Assembly (NCBI GenBank): GCA_003157945.1
Contig: PMFY01000472.1
Span: forward strand, 1 to 10,493
Reading direction: 5' to 3'
Length of the DNA stretch: 10,493 nt
Source: Acidimicrobiaceae bacterium
GTDB taxonomy: Bacteria; Actinomycetota; Acidimicrobiia; Acidimicrobiales; RAAP-2
The position numbers and the translations under genes are program-made. Positions 1 to 6,647 of the stretch are shown piece after piece; the stretch's first letter is position 1, and each line of letters opens with the position of its first letter. The notes below the pieces were generated by a model. That model saw only the letters and a program-made list of their open reading frames with translations, did no database searches and had not been told where the DNA came from.

Positions 1-379
1 CGATGCCGTCCAGGGCGGCGGGCGCCATGCCCTCGACCTTGGCGAACAGCCCGGCGAAGAAGGGCCGGTCCGCCGGCAGGGTCGGCGCCACCGAGAACCC
101 GCAATTCCCGGCCAGCACGGTGGTCACCCCGTGGTAGCACGATGCCGTGGCGTACGGGTCCCAGGTGATCTGGGGGTCGTAGTGGGTGTGGGGATCGATG
201 ATGCCGGGGGCGACGATGCGGTCCTGCGCATCGATCACGACGTCGGCGGTGGCCCCGTCGAGGCGCCCGATGGCGGCGATCCGACCGTCCCGGGCCGCCA
301 CGTCGGCCCGGCGACGGGAGTTGCCCGAACCGTCGATCAGCGTCCCGTTGCGGATGAGCAGCTGGTAGTGGTCGCCCAC
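1..379 (-). CDS. N-acyl-D-amino-acid deacylase-like amidohydrolase, N-terminal part (runs off left edge)
   Basis: About 126 N-terminal residues of an amidohydrolase-superfamily enzyme; the rest lies beyond base 1. The protein opens with the small beta domain typical of the family (LLIRNGTLIDGSG near residues 7-19, RDGRIAAIG near 30-38, then VIDAQDRIVAPGIID near 48-62). It then enters the barrel with the metal-binding HxH at H64 and H66 in the context DPHTHYDPQITWDP, followed by GVTTVLAGNCGF at about 84-95. That combination is typical of the D-aminoacylase / amidohydrolase 3 group, which removes N-acyl groups from D-amino acids using zinc, though many members act on unknown amides. The start is a GTG, the first possible start after the in-frame stop of the upstream gene, which ends 9 bases earlier, so the two are almost surely co-transcribed. 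No strong ribosome site is visible, which suggests translational coupling. Substrate unknown. Confidence 0.85.
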   Translation of the reverse strand, partial: MGDHYQLLIRNGTLIDGSGNSRRRADVAARDGRIAAIGRLDGATADVVIDAQDRIVAPGIIDPHTHYDPQITWDPYATASCYHGVTTVLAGNCGFSVAPTLPADRPFFAGLFAKVEGMAPAALDGI

Positions 380-388
380 GGCCCGGCC

Positions 389-1621
389 TCAGACGCCTGC
401 CGGCTCGGCGGCCGCGGTCAGGCCCGGCAGGCGGTCGCGCAGGCCGAACAGTTCGATGGCGTTGCCGCGCATGACCTTCTCCACGATCCCGGGGTCGAGT
501 CCGAACGTCATCTCCTTGGCCACGTCGAGGGTGTCGGGCCACGTGCTGTCCGAGTGCGGGTAGTCACACTCGAACATCACGTTGTCCTCGCCGATATCGG
601 CCAGGTTCTCGAGCCCGAACCGGTCGGAGAAGAAGCAGCCGAAGATCTGCCGGGTGAAGTAGGTGGACGGCGGATCGGGCAGCAGGTCGGCCACCCCGCC
701 CCACGCCCGGTTGGTCTCCCACACGTGGTCGGCCCGCTCCAGGATGTAGGGGATCCAGCCGATCTGACCCTCCGAGTAGGCGATCTTGAGGGTGGGGTAG
801 CGCTCGAGCAGGCCGCTGAACAGCCAGTCGCACATCGACAGCATGCAGTTGGTGAACGTCGCGGTGGACTGCACGGCCGGCGGGGCGTCGGCCGATGTCG
901 ACGGCATCCGCGATCCGGAGCCGATGTGCATGCAGACCACGACGTCCGTCTCCGCGCACGCCGCGAACAACGGGTCCCAGTAGCGGTCGACGTCGTGGAT
1001 GGAGGGCCAGCCCAGGTAGGCCGGGATCTCGCTGAAGGCGATGGCGCGCACGCCACGCGCCGCATTGCGCCGCACCTCGGCGGCCGCCGCGGTCGGGTCC
1101 CAGAACGGCACGAGCGTGATGGGCACCAGCCGGGGGTCGGCGCACCACTCGTCGACCATCCAGTCGTTGTAGGCCTGGACGCAGGCGAAGCCGAGGTCCT
1201 TGTCGTGGGCCTCGGAGAACGCCTGGCCGGCGAAGCGGGGGAAGGTCGGGAAGTTGAGTGACGCCTCGATGCCCGCCGTGTCCATGTCGGCCAGGCGGGC
1301 CACCGGGTCGTAGCAGCCCGGCCGCATCTCCTCGAAGGTGACCGGCGACACCGTCACGTCGTCACGGGGGAAGCCCGCCGCCGCCATGACCCGGGTCATC
1401 GGGTAGCGGAGGTCCTCGAACAGCCAGAAGTCGCACGGTGTGGCCGTCGGGTCCTCGTCCCACGAGTAGACGCCGCCCACGCTCCCCATGCGCGCGACGC
1501 CCGACCGGACCACCCGGGGTCCCTCGGCACGGAAGCGCTCCGGGAGGTACGTCTGCCAGACGTGGGGCGGCTCGATCACGTGGTCGTCGACCGAGATGAT
1601 GCGGGGGAATTCGTCCGTCAT
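389..1621 (-). CDS. Amidohydro_2 (ACMSD-like) TIM-barrel metal-dependent hydrolase
   Basis: A 410-residue protein of the amidohydrolase 2 family (the group holding 2-amino-3-carboxymuconate semialdehyde decarboxylase and many actinobacterial proteins of unknown substrate). Visible marks are SVDDHVIEPP at 10-19, in which D12/H14 stand where the family's first metal-binding motif lies; H232 in the strand CMHIGSGS; the ECDYPHSDSTWPDT stretch at 351-364 with D353 as the likely catalytic acid; and a C-terminal GNAIELFGL at 386-394. Members act as C-C or C-N hydrolases or as decarboxylases, so the reaction cannot be given. The open frame extends further upstream, but ATG at 1621 is chosen because GGAGGA lies just before it and the protein then begins, as relatives do, just ahead of the DDHVIEPP motif. 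It is first in a minus-strand pair with the deacylase-like gene and divergent from a P450, with putative KstR-type operators in the shared promoter region. Confidence 0.88.
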   Translation of the reverse strand: MTDEFPRIISVDDHVIEPPHVWQTYLPERFRAEGPRVVRSGVARMGSVGGVYSWDEDPTATPCDFWLFEDLRYPMTRVMAAAGFPRDDVTVSPVTFEEMRPGCYDPVARLADMDTAGIEASLNFPTFPRFAGQAFSEAHDKDLGFACVQAYNDWMVDEWCADPRLVPITLVPFWDPTAAAAEVRRNAARGVRAIAFSEIPAYLGWPSIHDVDRYWDPLFAACAETDVVVCMHIGSGSRMPSTSADAPPAVQSTATFTNCMLSMCDWLFSGLLERYPTLKIAYSEGQIGWIPYILERADHVWETNRAWGGVADLLPDPPSTYFTRQIFGCFFSDRFGLENLADIGEDNVMFECDYPHSDSTWPDTLDVAKEMTFGLDPGIVEKVMRGNAIELFGLRDRLPGLTAAAEPAGV

Positions 1622-1696
1622 GGGTCCTCCTGGGGGATCCTCGTCGTGGTTCGACGGTACGGATCCGGGACCCACGATCCCAGGGCCGAAAGTCCC

Positions 1697-1718
1697 GAAC
1701 TGGAACAGGTTCTCGTTG
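1697..1718. promoter_or_regulatory. Putative KstR-like operator with extended double dyad
   Basis: The core at 1701-1714 reads TGGAACAGGTTCTC, which keeps the AACnnGTT core and the first T of the KstR consensus TnnAACnnGTTnnA but lacks the last A. GAAC at 1703-1706 pairs with GTTC at 1709-1712. A further GAAC at 1697-1700 and GTTG at 1715-1718 add an outer, nearly symmetric pair, so GAAC-type blocks repeat every 6 bases. It lies about 80 bases upstream of the amidohydrolase start. Operator function is inferred from the motif only. Confidence 0.45.
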
Positions 1719-1778
1719 CTGACGAGGCCTCCGGGCTGGGATGGGAGCGGCGGAGGCCGCAATTGTGTTGTCCGTTAC

Positions 1779-1807
1779 TGGACGTTTGTCAGAACACGTT
1801 CTACTGT
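1779..1807 (+). promoter_or_regulatory. Candidate -35/-10 promoter of the CYP142-like P450
   Basis: TGGACG at 1779-1784 (four of six bases of TTGACA) is separated by 17 bases from TACTGT at 1802-1807, a TAnnnT-type -10. This is in the only A/T-richer stretch of the intergenic region, and it would give a leader of about 50 bases before ATG 1861. The KstR-like palindrome at 1790-1803 lies in the spacer and touches the -10, a position suited to repression. Matches are partial and actinobacterial promoters are loose, so this is a candidate only. Confidence 0.4.
1790..1803. promoter_or_regulatory. Putative KstR operator (AGAAC-AC-GTTCT palindrome)
   Basis: The 14 bases CAGAACACGTTCTA match the mycobacterial/rhodococcal KstR consensus TnnAACnnGTTnnA at all fixed positions but the first; the reverse strand reads TAGAACGTGTTCTG. 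The inner 12 bases are a perfect 5+2+5 inverted repeat. KstR is a TetR-family repressor of cholesterol-catabolism genes, released by a steroid CoA-thioester. Placement 58 bases before a CYP142-like gene and between the candidate -35 and -10 fits that role. A kstR gene is not in the window, and another TetR protein could use a similar site. Confidence 0.6.
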
Positions 1808-1821
1808 CCGGGGAGGAGCGC

Positions 1822-1836
1822 GCGCCCCGGGGGCGC
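1822..1836. repeat. GC-rich perfect palindrome in P450 leader
   Basis: GCGCCCC at 1822-1828 and GGGGCGC at 1830-1836 are perfect inverted arms around a single G. As RNA it could fold only as a short GCGC/GCGC stem with a C/G-rich loop, a little upstream of the GGAGGG ribosome site. In DNA this GC, a chance palindrome of this kind is not rare, so function is uncertain. Confidence 0.3.
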
Positions 1837-1860
1837 CGCCGACGACCGGAGGGAGCGACG

Positions 1861-3093
1861 ATGCCGACACAGACCCGGCCCGCCTGCGAGATCGACGTCC
1901 TGGACCGCAGCTTCTACCTCGACCCGCACCCGGGCTACGCCCGCCTGCGGGCCGAGTCCCCGTTGTCGTGGGACGAGGCGCACGGCCTCTGGGTGCTCAC
2001 CAAGCACGAGGACGTCACCTACGTCTCCACCCACGCCGACCTGTTCTGCTCGGGCCAGGGGGTCCGGCCCACCCAGTCGATCGACCTGTCGATCATCGGG
2101 CTCGACGGTGACCGCCACATCCGCCAGCGGCGCCTGCTCAACCAGGGCTTCTCCCCGCGGATGATCCGGGCGATGGAGACCCGGGTCCGCCAGGTGGTCA
2201 CCGAGGTGCTCGACGGCATCGCCGCCACCGGCTCGTGCGACTTCGTGGCGGACATCGCCATCCCCATCCCGCTCGTCGTCATCGCCGAGCTCATGGGCCT
2301 GCCCACCGAGGACCGCTTCCGACTCGGTGAGTGGTCGGACCGGATGATGGCCGGCGAGGGTCGCACCGACCCCGACGACCCGATGGTCCTCGACGCCACC
2401 GCGGCGTTCACCGAGTACGTGACCTACGTCTCCGACATGGTGGAGGACCGGCGGGCGGCGCGGCGGGCGGGTCGGGAGACCCCGGACGACATCATCAAGA
2501 TCCTGGTCGGTGCGGACGAGGACGGCGTGCTCGAGTCGAGCGAGGAGCTGACCGAGGACGAGCTGACCATGTTCCTCGTCGTGCTGCTCGTGGCCGGCAA
2601 CGAGACGACCCGCAACGCCATCGGCGGAGGGATGTGGGCGTTCGACCGGTTTCCCGACCAGTGGCAGCTGCTCCGGGACCACCCCGGACACTTCGCCACG
2701 ATGGCCGACGAGGTGGCGCGCTACGTCAGCCCGGTGATCAGCTTCGTGCGGACCGCCACCTCCGACACCGAGCTGCGCGGCCAGCCCATCGCCGAGGGCG
2801 ACAAGCTCCTCCTGCTCTACCAGTCGGCGAACCGGGACGAGGACGTCTTCGACCGGCCCGACGAGTTCGACGTCACCCGGAGTCCCAATCCCCAGATCGC
2901 CTTCGGCGTCGGGCCCCACGTGTGCATGGGGATCAATCTGGCCCGGCTCGAGATCCGCGTGCTGTTCGAGGAGCTGGTCCGACGGTTCCCGGACATGCAC
3001 GTGGCCCCGGGGTTCACGCCGACCTACGTCGAGCACGCCCTCGTGCACGCCATCGAGACCATGCCCGTGGAGTTCACCCCGGAACGCGGCTGA
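1861..3093 (+). CDS. Cytochrome P450, CYP142/CYP125-like (steroid side-chain hydroxylase type)
   Basis: A complete soluble bacterial P450 of 410 residues with no membrane anchor. Visible landmarks: C-helix GLDGDRHIRQRRLLNQGF near 80-97 (H86 and R90 expected to contact haem propionates), I-helix AGNETT at 245-250 for oxygen activation, ExxR as EVAR at 284-287, and the haem loop FGVGPHVCMG with axial cysteine C355. The wording of several stretches (SGQGVRP near 64-70, LLYQSANRDEDVF near 318-330, FDVTRSPNPQIAFG near 336-349) resembles mycobacterial CYP142, with CYP125 and CYP124 as the wider group; these oxidise the terminal carbon of cholesterol side chains or methyl-branched lipids. ATG 1861 is chosen because GGAGGG precedes it and the frame upstream crosses the promoter. 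A KstR-like operator lies upstream. Redox partners are not in the window. Subfamily is by recognition, not alignment; a different hydrophobic substrate remains possible. Confidence 0.92.
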   Translation: MPTQTRPACEIDVLDRSFYLDPHPGYARLRAESPLSWDEAHGLWVLTKHEDVTYVSTHADLFCSGQGVRPTQSIDLSIIGLDGDRHIRQRRLLNQGFSPRMIRAMETRVRQVVTEVLDGIAATGSCDFVADIAIPIPLVVIAELMGLPTEDRFRLGEWSDRMMAGEGRTDPDDPMVLDATAAFTEYVTYVSDMVEDRRAARRAGRETPDDIIKILVGADEDGVLESSEELTEDELTMFLVVLLVAGNETTRNAIGGGMWAFDRFPDQWQLLRDHPGHFATMADEVARYVSPVISFVRTATSDTELRGQPIAEGDKLLLLYQSANRDEDVFDRPDEFDVTRSPNPQIAFGVGPHVCMGINLARLEIRVLFEELVRRFPDMHVAPGFTPTYVEHALVHAIETMPVEFTPERG

Positions 3094-3120
3094 GGCCGCC
3101 GGCTCAACCGCCGGGCGGCC
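3094..3120. terminator. Possible bidirectional hairpin between convergent genes
   Basis: GGCCGCC at 3094-3100 and GGCGGCC at 3114-3120 form a perfect 7-bp stem, continued after one bulged G by GGC/GCC (3101-3103 with 3110-3112) around a six-base loop. It begins right after the P450 stop and includes the stop and last codons of the convergent Rrf2 gene, so it could end transcripts from both sides. No T-run follows on either strand, so rho-independent termination is not demonstrated. Confidence 0.35.
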
Positions 3121-3574
3121 GTCGGTGCGAGTCCGTCGGCACCGCCATCTCCCCCGCAGCCAGCGCCCGGTCGTCCGACGCCACCTCGGCCAGCGTGGAC
3201 TCGTCGAGCTGTTCGCAGAGGGCGTTCCGGGCCGATGACCACACGCGGTGGAGGGCACACACGTCGTCCCAGTGGCACGGGCCGCCCCGCAGCGCGCACT
3301 CCGACGTCCGCAGCGGACCCTCCATGGCCTCCACGATCTGGAGCACGGTGATCTGTTCCGCCGGTCGGGCGAGGGCGAACCCGCCGGACGGGCCCGGCCG
3401 CGAGTTCACGAGGCCGGCGCCGAGCAGCTCGCGCAGCACCTGCTGCAGGAACCCGGTGGGGATGCCCATGGCCTGGCCGATCGCATTGGCCTTGACCGGC
3501 GACACCTCCGCGTTCTCGATGAAGATCAGCGCCCGGATGGCGTAGTCCGTCCGGCGCGTGGGGACGAGCTTCAT
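3104..3574 (-). CDS. Rrf2-family transcriptional regulator with IscR-like Cys/His ligand set
   Basis: A 156-residue winged-helix regulator. The N-terminus TRRTDYAIRALIFIENA (6-22), helix-turn-helix about 28-50 (AIGQAMGIPTGFLQQVLREL) and wing GPSGGF (61-66) are classic Rrf2. Past the DNA-binding part come C93, C100, C106 and H109. IscR of E. coli binds its 2Fe-2S cluster through C92, C98, C104 and H107, so the set is nearly the same with one extra residue between the first two cysteines. A fourth cysteine, C120, sits near the end of the domain. The protein is expected to sense Fe-S, redox or nitric oxide state and bind DNA as a dimer. ATG 3574 has GGAGG seven bases upstream. It is last in a minus-strand row after ligase and WS/DGAT A, with a 60-base gap, and ends 10 bases from the convergent P450. 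It may regulate its own operon, but no operator is evident. Confidence 0.9.
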   Translation of the reverse strand: MKLVPTRRTDYAIRALIFIENAEVSPVKANAIGQAMGIPTGFLQQVLRELLGAGLVNSRPGPSGGFALARPAEQITVLQIVEAMEGPLRTSECALRGGPCHWDDVCALHRVWSSARNALCEQLDESTLAEVASDDRALAAGEMAVPTDSHRRPPGG

Positions 3575-3634
3575 CCCCCCATCCTCCCAGGCGGGCGGTC
3601 GGCGGTCGAACCCTCGGGGGCGGAAGGGCCGGCC
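3575..3634 (-). other. Short gap between WS/DGAT A and the Rrf2 gene
   Basis: Sixty bases, C/G-rich, holding the Rrf2 ribosome site (GGAGG) next to its ATG. I see no convincing promoter or terminator in it, so read-through from the upstream acyltransferase is the simplest reading. Confidence 0.4.
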
Positions 3635-5035
3635 TCAGCCCCGGTCGACGAGGTCGGCGAGTTCGGCGACGGCCGCCACGAAGCCGCGTCCGAGTTCGTC
3701 GACATCGTCCAGGAGGTCGGGGCAGGCCATGATCCCCACGTTCAGGTGACGGGCCTCGGACAGGACGGTGATGTTCACACCGGACCCCTCCATGACCGGG
3801 CCCATCGGGAAGATCCCGGTCACCCGGGCACCGGCGCAGTAGAGGTCGAGCGGCGGGCCGGGCACGTTGGAGATGACCAGGTTGAGCACCGGGGGATGGA
3901 ACCGGGCGAGCCCGAGACCGGAGTACAGCCGGGCCGCCGCCGTCATCACCGGCGGCAGGGTGAACCCGGTCAACTCCTGCAGGGAGTCCGGTCCGAACGC
4001 GCTCTGCAGCATCTTCGTGCTGGTCGTGTTGGCATGGACGGCGACGAGGCGCTCGCCGGGATCGTCCGGACCGAGCGGCAGCGGCACCATCATGTTCGAC
4101 ACCTTGTTGACCACGCCCGGATCGTCGTTGCCGCCGTGGGCGCTGACCGGCACGGCGGCCACCAGGTCGCGGGTCGGCAGGCTCCCCCGGGCCAGGAGAT
4201 AGTTGCGCAACGCCGTCCCCGATGCGGCGAGCACGACGTCGTTCACCGTGGTCCCGAACGCCTGTCGGATGCGGAGGACGGTGTCGAGGTCGACCTTGGT
4301 GAGGCTGACCGTCCGACGGGCGGTGAGGGACCCGTTGAAGCACGTCGACGGTGCCGTCAGCGGCAGCGACGTGCCCGCCCGCCTCTGCCCCAGCCAGGTC
4401 CGCGCCGTCGCCGCCACCCCGGACACCGAGTGGGCCAGTGCGCCCGGGACGTACCGCTGGCGGGCGACCAGTGACGTGACCGATCCGGCCACCTGGCGGG
4501 GGGTGGACGGGAGCGGGTCGGGCACCCACTCGACGGCCGGAGGCGCCACGCCGTCGCTCTCGGGGCCCAGATCGAAGATCGAAGCCATGAGATCGGCGCC
4601 GGCACCGCCGTCCATCATGGAGTGGTGCAGCTTGGTGACCAGGGCCACCGTGCCGTCGTCGAGGTCGGCCAGCCACATCTCCCACAGCGGTCGGGACCGG
4701 TCGAGCGGTCGTCCCGCCACCTCGCCCGTGAAGGCCTCGAGCTCGGACCACGACAGAGGTCCGGACACCGGCGCACGGCGCACGTGGTCGGCCAGGTCGA
4801 ATCCGGGGTCCTCGATCCACAGCGGGTGGTCGATGCCCGCCGGTGCCGGCAGCAGCCGGCGACGCAGCGGGGGGATGAGGTGGATGCGCTCGCCCAGGAC
4901 CTCGGAGAGCTTCTCCAGCGGGAATCCCTCGGGGGCGCCACCCGGATCGAGGACGAGTACCCCGACCACGTGCAGGTGCATCGACGGGGTCTCCATGTAG
5001 AGGAAGGCGGCGTCGATGCCCGCCATGCGCTGCAC
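3635..5035 (-). CDS. Wax ester synthase/diacylglycerol acyltransferase (WS/DGAT), copy A
   Basis: A 466-residue acyl-CoA:alcohol/diacylglycerol O-acyltransferase, the usual length for actinobacterial WS/DGAT (Tgs) proteins. It begins with the family opening (AGIDAAFLYMETP near 5-17) and carries PLWEMWL at 116-122, the catalytic HHxxxDG as HHSMMDG at 137-143, NDVVLAA from N265, and ISNVPGPP at 388-395. The enzyme joins an acyl group from acyl-CoA to a long-chain alcohol or diacylglycerol, making wax ester or triacylglycerol at the membrane or lipid-body surface; relaxed alcohol specificity is common, so sterol-type alcohols are possible. GTG 5035 is taken as start because a GGAG lies about 10 bases before it and it gives the same spacing to the family motif as in copy B; ATG 5026 is the alternative. 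Only four bases separate it from the stop of the acyl-CoA ligase, so the two are coupled and the ligase could supply its acyl donor. Confidence 0.93.
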   Translation of the reverse strand: MQRMAGIDAAFLYMETPSMHLHVVGVLVLDPGGAPEGFPLEKLSEVLGERIHLIPPLRRRLLPAPAGIDHPLWIEDPGFDLADHVRRAPVSGPLSWSELEAFTGEVAGRPLDRSRPLWEMWLADLDDGTVALVTKLHHSMMDGGAGADLMASIFDLGPESDGVAPPAVEWVPDPLPSTPRQVAGSVTSLVARQRYVPGALAHSVSGVAATARTWLGQRRAGTSLPLTAPSTCFNGSLTARRTVSLTKVDLDTVLRIRQAFGTTVNDVVLAASGTALRNYLLARGSLPTRDLVAAVPVSAHGGNDDPGVVNKVSNMMVPLPLGPDDPGERLVAVHANTTSTKMLQSAFGPDSLQELTGFTLPPVMTAAARLYSGLGLARFHPPVLNLVISNVPGPPLDLYCAGARVTGIFPMGPVMEGSGVNITVLSEARHLNVGIMACPDLLDDVDELGRGFVAAVAELADLVDRG

Positions 5036-5039
5036 GGGC

Positions 5040-6647
5040 TCAGGCTCCGACCGCGGCGTGGGCGTCGGCCACGGCCTGGGCGTGCGGATAGTCCGGCTTG
5101 GCGCTCGGCGACCGCACGATCTCGGGCACGAAGATCAACTGGCGTGGCACCTTGTACCCCGTCAGCAGGCCGTGCCCGTGCGCCTGCAGCTCGTCGGGAC
5201 CGACGTCCTGACCGGCGCGCACCTGGACGAGGGCCACGACACGTTGGCCGAACCGTTCGTCGTCGACCCCGACCACCAGCGCGTCGGCCACGGCCGGGTG
5301 ACCCTTCAACGCCGCTTCGACCTCGTCCGGAAAGACCTTCTCCCCTCCGGTGTTGATGCACAGGGAACCTCGTCCGAGCACGGTGATCGTGCCGTCCTCG
5401 GCCACGGTGGCGTGGTCGCCGGGCAGCGCCCAGCGGGCACCGTCCTTCTCGACGAACGTCGCCGCCGAGGCTTCCGGGTCGCCGAGGTAGCCGAGCGGGA
5501 CGTGTCCGCCACGGGCCAGACGACCGACCACTCCCGACCCGGGCACCACCGGTTCGAGGTCGGCGTCGAGCACGGCGGTGCGCCCGTCGATCCGCAGCCG
5601 TGGCGGACCGAACGGATCGTCGGCCGGCGGCTCGCCGCCGACCTGGCCGGTCTCGGACGAGCCGAACCGGTCGGCCACGATCCGGCCGGGCAGGAGGTCG
5701 GCCAGCTGCGCCTTGGTCGACGGGGACAGCACGGCGCCGCCCGAACCGACCGCCATCAGCGACGACAGGTCGAAACGGCCCGGATCGGCAGCCAGGGCGT
5801 CGAGCAGCGGGCGCGCCATGGCGTCGCCCACCACCACGAGTGCATTGGCCCGCTCCGCCTCCACCAGTCGCCACACCTCGACCGGGTCGAAGCCGCCGTC
5901 GGAGGTGGTGACCACGGTCCCACCCCCGTAGAGGGTGGAGAAGGCCAGCCAGTGCCCGGCCGCGTGCATGAAGGGCGGGATGGCCAGCGCGGTGACCCCG
6001 GGACGCAGCACCCGTTCGGCCAGTTCCTCGGCCCGGGTGATGTGGTCACCCGAAGAGAACGGGTCGCCGCCTCCCATGGCCGCGAAGAAGATGTCGTCGT
6101 GGCGCCACATCACCCCTTTGGGCAGACCGGTGGTGCCGCCCGTGTAGACGCAGTACAGGTCGGCCGCCGAGCGGGCCGGGAAGTCCCGGCCCTCGGTCGA
6201 CCGGGCCAGCGCCTCCTCGTACTCGGGCCCCCCACCGACCGGCGCCGCACCGTCGTCCACCTCGAGTACGGCCCGGCGCTCGGTCATCGAGCCGAGCGCG
6301 CCGACGACGGACGCCCCGAAGCGCCGGTGGAACACCAGGCCCACGAGGCCGGCATCGGCGTAGAGGTGCTCGAGCTCGCGCGTGACGTAGCGGTAATTGA
6401 CGTTGACGGGGACGGCCCGGATCTTGAAGCAGGCCAGCATGGTCTCGACGTACTCGGTCCCGTTGGTCAGCTGCACCCCCACGCGATCCCCGGGCCCGAT
6501 ACCGGCACCGGCGAGGTGGTGGGCGAGCCGGTCGGCGCGCCGGTCGAGGGCGCGGTAGGTGAGGCGACGCCCGCCCGACACCATCGCCAGCGCGTCGGGT
6601 ACCTCGTCCACGACGAGCTCGAAGAGGTCGGCCAGATTCAGCTCCAT
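5040..6647 (-). CDS. Acyl-CoA synthetase, FadD19-like (fatty/steroid acid CoA ligase)
   Basis: A 535-residue ANL-superfamily ligase that activates a carboxylic acid with ATP, through an acyl-AMP, to the CoA thioester. Motifs in order: P-loop YTGGTTGLPKG at 168-178; FGSSETG at 328-334; adenylate-binding D411 in GDHATV; GRGSLCINTGGEKVFPDEVE starting at G425, with hinge-region R426; and the catalytic C-terminal lysine K517 in SPSAKPDY. The GRGS-CINTGGEKVFP wording, instead of the common DRxKD hinge, and the MWRHDDIFFAAMGGGD segment (180-195) recall mycobacterial FadD19 and related ligases that activate cholesterol side-chain acids. The usual SPSGK is SPSAK here. ATG 6647 is supported by GGGAGG a few bases upstream and starts right before the AMP-binding domain; the frame is open further upstream but that crosses the divergent gene. 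First gene of the minus-strand operon with WS/DGAT A. Substrate is inferred; a plain long-chain fatty acid is the alternative. Confidence 0.92.
   Translation of the reverse strand: MELNLADLFELVVDEVPDALAMVSGGRRLTYRALDRRADRLAHHLAGAGIGPGDRVGVQLTNGTEYVETMLACFKIRAVPVNVNYRYVTRELEHLYADAGLVGLVFHRRFGASVVGALGSMTERRAVLEVDDGAAPVGGGPEYEEALARSTEGRDFPARSAADLYCVYTGGTTGLPKGVMWRHDDIFFAAMGGGDPFSSGDHITRAEELAERVLRPGVTALAIPPFMHAAGHWLAFSTLYGGGTVVTTSDGGFDPVEVWRLVEAERANALVVVGDAMARPLLDALAADPGRFDLSSLMAVGSGGAVLSPSTKAQLADLLPGRIVADRFGSSETGQVGGEPPADDPFGPPRLRIDGRTAVLDADLEPVVPGSGVVGRLARGGHVPLGYLGDPEASAATFVEKDGARWALPGDHATVAEDGTITVLGRGSLCINTGGEKVFPDEVEAALKGHPAVADALVVGVDDERFGQRVVALVQVRAGQDVGPDELQAHGHGLLTGYKVPRQLIFVPEIVRSPSAKPDYPHAQAVADAHAAVGA

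Larger units (their letters stand above)
1622..1860. promoter_or_regulatory. Divergent intergenic region between amidohydrolase and P450
   Basis: A 239-base gap between two divergent starts. It holds ribosome sites at both ends (GGAGGA before 1621 on the minus strand, GGAGGG before 1861 on the plus strand), two GAAC/GTTC dyads centred about 1707/1708 and 1796/1797, and a 15-base GC palindrome at 1822-1836. The stretch about 1761-1807 is over half A/T, in sharp contrast to the surrounding GC-rich DNA, which marks it as the likely core promoter for the P450. No clean -35/-10 pair was found for the amidohydrolase direction. Confidence 0.7.

Noticed and set aside
131..1261. Long open frame on the plus strand opposite the amidohydrolase
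   Set aside because: Its translation is Gly/Val/Arg-rich with no domain and it lies wholly opposite two genes with clear motifs; in DNA of this GC, antisense frames stay open by codon bias.
1662..1680. GATCC/GGGACCC short inverted and direct repeats upstream of the amidohydrolase
   Set aside because: Arms of four to six bases in GC-rich DNA with no consistent spacing; expected by chance.
1801..3258. Long minus-strand frame opposite the CYP142-like P450
   Set aside because: Low-complexity His/Val/Gly/Asp composition, no start context, and it overlaps the Rrf2 gene in another frame; a shadow of the P450 coding bias.
3024..4820. 598-codon minus-strand frame across Rrf2 and WS/DGAT A
   Set aside because: Arg/Gly/Pro-rich, no recognised motif, out of frame with two well-supported genes on the same strand.
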